From Dichotomocladium elegans (lineage: Eukaryota; Mucoromycota; Mucoromycetes; Mucorales; Lichtheimiaceae): a stretch of 64,000 nucleotides of DNA. Of the stretch, positions 60,131 to 64,000 are shown one piece after another. The translations under genes and the position numbers were made by a program. Position 1 is the stretch's first letter; every line of letters starts with the position of its first letter. The notes beneath the pieces are model-generated. The model was not told where the DNA came from and did no database searches. It saw only the letters and a list, made by a program, of their open reading frames with translations. The stretch lies in contig JAIXMN010000030.1 in NCBI GenBank assembly GCA_025716815.1, positions 310,001-374,000 on the forward strand, written 5' to 3'.

Positions 60131-61932
60131 TCATCGGAACTGACTCATCGCATTATACGTGAGGCACACACACATTATAGTGGCCCCATACACAGCTAGG
60201 CACATGGCAGTAATCTTTTTCCATTCCCAGGGTTCGTGCTCATGAAGCTTGCAGTAAAAAATGCCTGGAAGAATGAAGGATATAGTAGTCGATCCTGTCG
60301 ATCCGACAAACGCAAGCACCTAATTATGACCATTAACATCCTGTCTCTCCCTCTCTCTCCACGTATTCCTTCTTCTGCATCTGTTTACCACATCTAACTC
60401 GCTAACAGTGATTGCAATCAGATAACTGAATACAAGAATCCACGTTGTCATCACGTAAAACTTAAGGGCAGATGGAGGCGGCGGAACCTTGTGGCCTCGC
60501 GTCTTTGGATTGAACCACGCCAGAATCTTATCCAAGGACGCCCTGCATGGATGCGCCTGCAGTGGGTAGCTAAAGACCACCAAAATAACGATTGCCAGGC
60601 GTCCACCGGCCACAAACGTGCTCTGAGGATCTTGTGTTCATCTGTAAGCGCACTGATCCCGACTTCCATACTAACAAAGACATACATTCCAATATGATAT
60701 TGCCATGAACCATTTTACCGTAGGTGAGATAGCCTAGGATGCCGATTGCTTCATAGACTACACCCGCGCTGGTGATTGAATACCGAATAACATCATTCAC
60801 GCGCTTCTGGCTGTTGTCCTTGAGCTCATTGTACACAAAGAAGATCTAAAAGCAAGGGGATGGGAGCAATTATGAGTACATTGTTCTCGCACACTCATCT
60901 GCGCACACATATACACACACTCTCTCTCACTCTCTCTCACAATAGTACGTTCTGGTGGCATGTAAATGCAAACACAAACACAGGCATCCGACGGAAAATA
61001 ACCGTTGAAAAGCTAATCAACTCAATGGCTGGAGAAGGTGCCGTCTCGTCCGGGACAAAAAAGTGATACACGATAATAGCGCACAGGTAAACGACTGCAA
61101 AGAGAGCAATCACGCTTGTGTACTTGAGAGAGTCCAGCTTTCTCAAGAAACTTAACGGGAGGACGGCGGTACACGTGAGCACAGTGATCCAGAACCGTCG
61201 ATCTACCCAGATGGATGTTTCTGGGAAAGCTCCACACACCTAAGTACGAAAGCACCATGAAAATGTAAGAAAGCCAAAATCATCGTCATTACCCATGAGC
61301 CCCATTCTAATCGTCTAGCGTAGATATAGATACCTGAGGCATCAAATCTCCAATGATGATCAAGTAACTGACAGCAACGCCGAAGCATTTGATCGCGATG
61401 GCCAGATCAAAAAAAATGGCCAGGTTGGGCCATGTAAGCTTTGATATGGCAAAAAACGAAGCGTTCCGGGTCCCTTCTGTAAAGCCAGCACAACAGGACA
61501 GAAAGTAAAGACCCATTCCCGAGGCCGTCGCCGAGAAAAGGATCACAATAATGCCCGGTAACAGGCCCACGGACGCGAGCGCTGCAGGCTACCCATTGGG
61601 AAAACGAAACGGTATGAGTTTCTATAAACACCACTCCGACCGTCATAAGCATTCACACAACACACCATGGCAAGGAGTCCAGTACCGAGGATGGTGTTCA
61701 AAAGATTGACAGAGGCACTGAGCGGCGAGGCAGTGGCATGATCATGAACCGAGTCCCCAGGACTATGATGAAGAAATGCAGAGGCGGCGCTGGAAAGCAA
61801 CGGCTGCTGATCTTCCACGGGATCGAGAATTAGCGGAGAAGCCGAGGATCCCGGATGGAGAGCGGCTTGAGCGGCGGGATTGGCAACCTGCTGTTGACTA
61901 TCATCCACTTCTAACCGTTCGTACCCTGACAT
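60131..61932 (-). CDS. vacuolar amino-acid transporter (AVT5/6/7, SLC38-like)
   Basis: Six exons, 467 residues; introns 61589-61665, 61240-61333, 60846-60948, 60631-60685 and 60320-60388, in frame. The N-terminal cytosolic tail is followed by the first-helix signature of the amino acid/auxin permease family (SASVNLLNTILGTGLLAMPAALA). About ten more helices follow, for example LPGIIVILFSATASGMGLYF, CFGVAVSYLIIIGDL, FTCHQNIFFVYNEL, SAGVVYEAIGILGYLTYG and VLAFVGSTGSTTISFILPG. The motif HQNIFFVYNEL is built across a splice. Relatives Avt5-7 move neutral or acidic amino acids out of the vacuole with protons, feeding recycling after autophagy. The substrate is not shown by the sequence. Confidence 0.9.
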
Positions 61933-62155
61933 GAAAGCAATCTAGGGGAGGGGGGAGGTCGCGGAAGAAGAAAGACCGACAGGGGAAAAGAAAAATGGGA
62001 AGCGTAGCTCCTCAAACGGAAACCTTGTTTTATTATTGGGTTAGTGTCATTCTCCTAGGGATCCGGAAGGACGAAGAGCGATCAGCGGCGGCAATGCCAT
62101 GAAGAACATTGGTCGTTGATGCAAACGCTGCCCTTTTGCTTTTCTCGCCCAGGGG

Positions 62156-62197
<42 letters not shown>

Positions 62198-62440
62198 GGA
62201 TGCACACACAGGGACTCTAACCTTTTTATATCTAGAGAAGCAGATGCATTCCGAAGCCTCGGGTGCCCACAGTGGGTTCAATGTTGACCGCATGAATGAG
62301 GAGCTAGCTACTTGGCATCTTATATAAATAAATGAGCAATCTATATTGACGTGATGTTAGTTGTACTTTGCCAAGAGCACAAATGATTGCTTAAAAGACT
62401 GCTCTGAGTGTGTACCTTAATTTCCAAGGTAAAATTTTCG
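61933..62440. other. intergenic with (GA)n microsatellite
   Basis: Upstream of the amino-acid transporter. A GA run at about 62,160-62,194 is likely in the 5' leader or promoter. No gene is seen. Confidence 0.4.
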
Positions 62441-62690
62441 TTAGTCGACATAAACATCTCCCTTAAACTTTGACTTCCAAATCCCGGATAACACAGGTAT
62501 ATCCAGGTGCGCACATGGCCATAACCATGGCGGAAGATTGGTGATGCGTCGGGGGCAACGGCACGAGCACGTCAGAAGCAGCAGCGATGCGGCGGTTGGA
62601 ACATGCACAGGCAACGCAAGACGCAAAAAAATGAGGAGAGGGCCTTTGCCAAAGGCAGCTCTACCCGATGATGCTATTACATTTTGACCT
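62441..62690 (-). repeat. diverged dispersed repeat, copy 2
   Basis: Inverse-oriented relative of window positions 1-240. The minus-strand peptide ends PPWLWPCAHLDIPVLSGIWK, then SKFKGD, matching the pattern in copy 1. The copies share only patches, so the duplication is old. The element class is unknown. Confidence 0.5.
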
Positions 62691-63579
62691 CTCTTCCATG
62701 GCTCATCTAGTACGGGTACGATCAGTCAATCTACAACGACTGATATAAAGATTTATACCGGACAACCCATGAATAAAAGTCAAAGGATGGATTGATAAGG
62801 AGGAAATAGTTCCGTCAGCATCTCCATTATCTATGAGAAATCAGTTCCTCGTGTGATTGACAACGTTGAAGCAAGCACCATGATATATCAGATGATGTCC
62901 CCTTCAGAAGACCTACATCAACGATTCTCATCGCTGCTATTTCATAACGCTTCTTGCTTATCAGCCCACAGACTTCTGTTGCAGACAAGTTGAAACGAAC
63001 CCTTTAATTCTTTCATATTGTCATCATGATGATCTAAAATACACACAGGCGATGACTCAGCTGCATGTCATACATCAAGGGTATTCCAATTTATCAGAAT
63101 GTGGCAGACGAAGTGTCATAGTTTGATTACGATGCAGCAAAAGAGTGCATGTTGTTGTATCAAAATTGTTGTCTCATAGCAATGGACATGTGTGTAATTA
63201 TATACTTACCATCAATGTTTAAACAAACATACACACCACAAGGACTCGCATGCCCTTCTTTTGCCTGAAAAAAAGCTCTTTATCATCTGTTTCGCGACGA
63301 ATTGTTCCATACAATCAGACAAGCGGCCATTCATCCGTCATAATTATAAAGTCTATATCATCATTTTATCCGAGATCCGACCTAATACTGTAAATGGCAT
63401 AGCAGTAATGCCCTATATACCTCAACAATCTTTTCAACGTATCCAAAGAAATCTGAGATCACTCCTTTCCTCTCTTTTTTACCATATCTATACCTGTATA
63501 CGTACCGTGATGATCACTGTAGAATTGTCACAAGTCGGATCAAACCATTCGATTTTTCACTGAATCGAGCCACCCGTGC
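62691..63579. other. accessory, unassigned
   Basis: AT-rich sequence without supportable genes. Open frames up to 100 codons (63,261-63,563) show no domain. It probably belongs to decayed mobile DNA next to the transposase remnant. Confidence 0.3.
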
Positions 63580-64000
63580 CTCGCTTTCCAAGAGCCTACA
63601 CATTTTACATTGCTCTTCATAACCCATCCAAACTGTTTAATAAGTTTGATTCCAGGCGAGTAAAATGGAAGATAGGTGCATCAAAACCCTGAGACTTGAT
63701 GTATTTGGAGATATCATTGGCCTTATGAACAGATGCATTATCTGTTACCAAATAATGGACCTCTAGATGTTCAAATTCATTCATTTCATCCATGGTAGCC
63801 TAAAGAAAGATGAAATAATGTCCAATTACATTTCCTTTGCTTGCAGCTATGGACTGTCCAGCTGTCTGGTGGGTAGTTGTTGGTGAGTCTCAGTGATGCC
63901 TGACGCCGAAATTGCTCCCACGATGGCAGTTGTTTTCGTTCCTGGTTTTGTTACTGTAAATGCTGCATTTCATGTTAATATGGAATACAGGGCTCATTAA
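63580..64000 (-). pseudogene. broken Tc1/mariner-type DDE transposase, C-terminal part
   Basis: The minus strand reads EFEHLEVHYLVTDNASVHKA, the second-Asp block of Tc1-like transposases (family form: VMDNAPIH), then NDISKYIKSQGFDA. After a frameshift it reads YLPFYSPGIKLIKQFGWVM, matching the family's third block (YLPPYSPELNPIEQFW) with the catalytic acidic residue replaced. Stops and frame changes show it is dead. The 5' part runs off the window end, so the element boundaries are unknown. Confidence 0.75.

Overview
The window looks like nuclear DNA of a filamentous fungus, most likely Mucoromycota (Mucorales-like). Genes are dense and cut by many short introns (mostly 50-110 nt, GT-AG with a minority of GC-AG). 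The set includes a class IV-like chitin synthase, a Fep1/SRE-type iron GATA factor, a BRE1 ligase, Atg8 and a CEP120-like C2 protein. It also holds a Fanzor gene, the eukaryotic relative of TnpB, of a kind known from Mucoromycota. All exon models were read by eye. For most genes the exon lengths were summed and give an intact frame; the Crt10-like, cullin and Fanzor models are less complete.

Layout. 1-845: repeat debris, including a 155-bp inverted-repeat element. 845-17,179: Crt10-like WD40 protein (-), CCCH zinc-finger protein (+), secreted SGNH esterase (-), glycerol-phosphate acyltransferase (+), glutaredoxin (-) diverging from RPS27 (+), a fatty-acid dioxygenase without a P450 domain (+), and a PA-TM-RING ubiquitin ligase (-). 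18,090-20,300: the Fanzor locus, an RNA-guided nuclease gene with an intact RuvC triad, an apparent frameshift near its N-terminus, and two adjacent hairpins just past its stop that could belong to its guide-RNA scaffold. 20,778-25,447: BRE1 and a small secreted protein. 25,450-30,650: gene-poor, with a decayed PIF1-like helicase and one copy of a ~0.67-kb dispersed repeat.

30,653-45,136: chitin synthase (+), a Cys-rich membrane protein (+), then a minus-strand run of HMIT-type inositol transporter, cyanase, FAHD1-type hydrolase, cullin and RPS21. 45,137-51,373: accessory DNA with a 176-bp TA-flanked MITE, a second copy of the dispersed repeat, retroelement-like debris and an unrecognised spliced locus. 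51,374-61,932: GATA factor (+), CEP120-like protein, importin alpha, Atg8 and a vacuolar amino-acid transporter (all -). 61,933-64,000: repeat debris, including a second copy of the sequence at the window start and a broken Tc1/mariner-type transposase.

The genes do not form one pathway. Themes are ubiquitin signalling (BRE1, PA-TM-RING, cullin), autophagy and vacuole (Atg8, amino-acid exporter), cell wall and iron control. The Fanzor locus is the most notable system. A second genome-wide feature is the apparent excess of GC-AG introns: six in about 75-80 introns read here.
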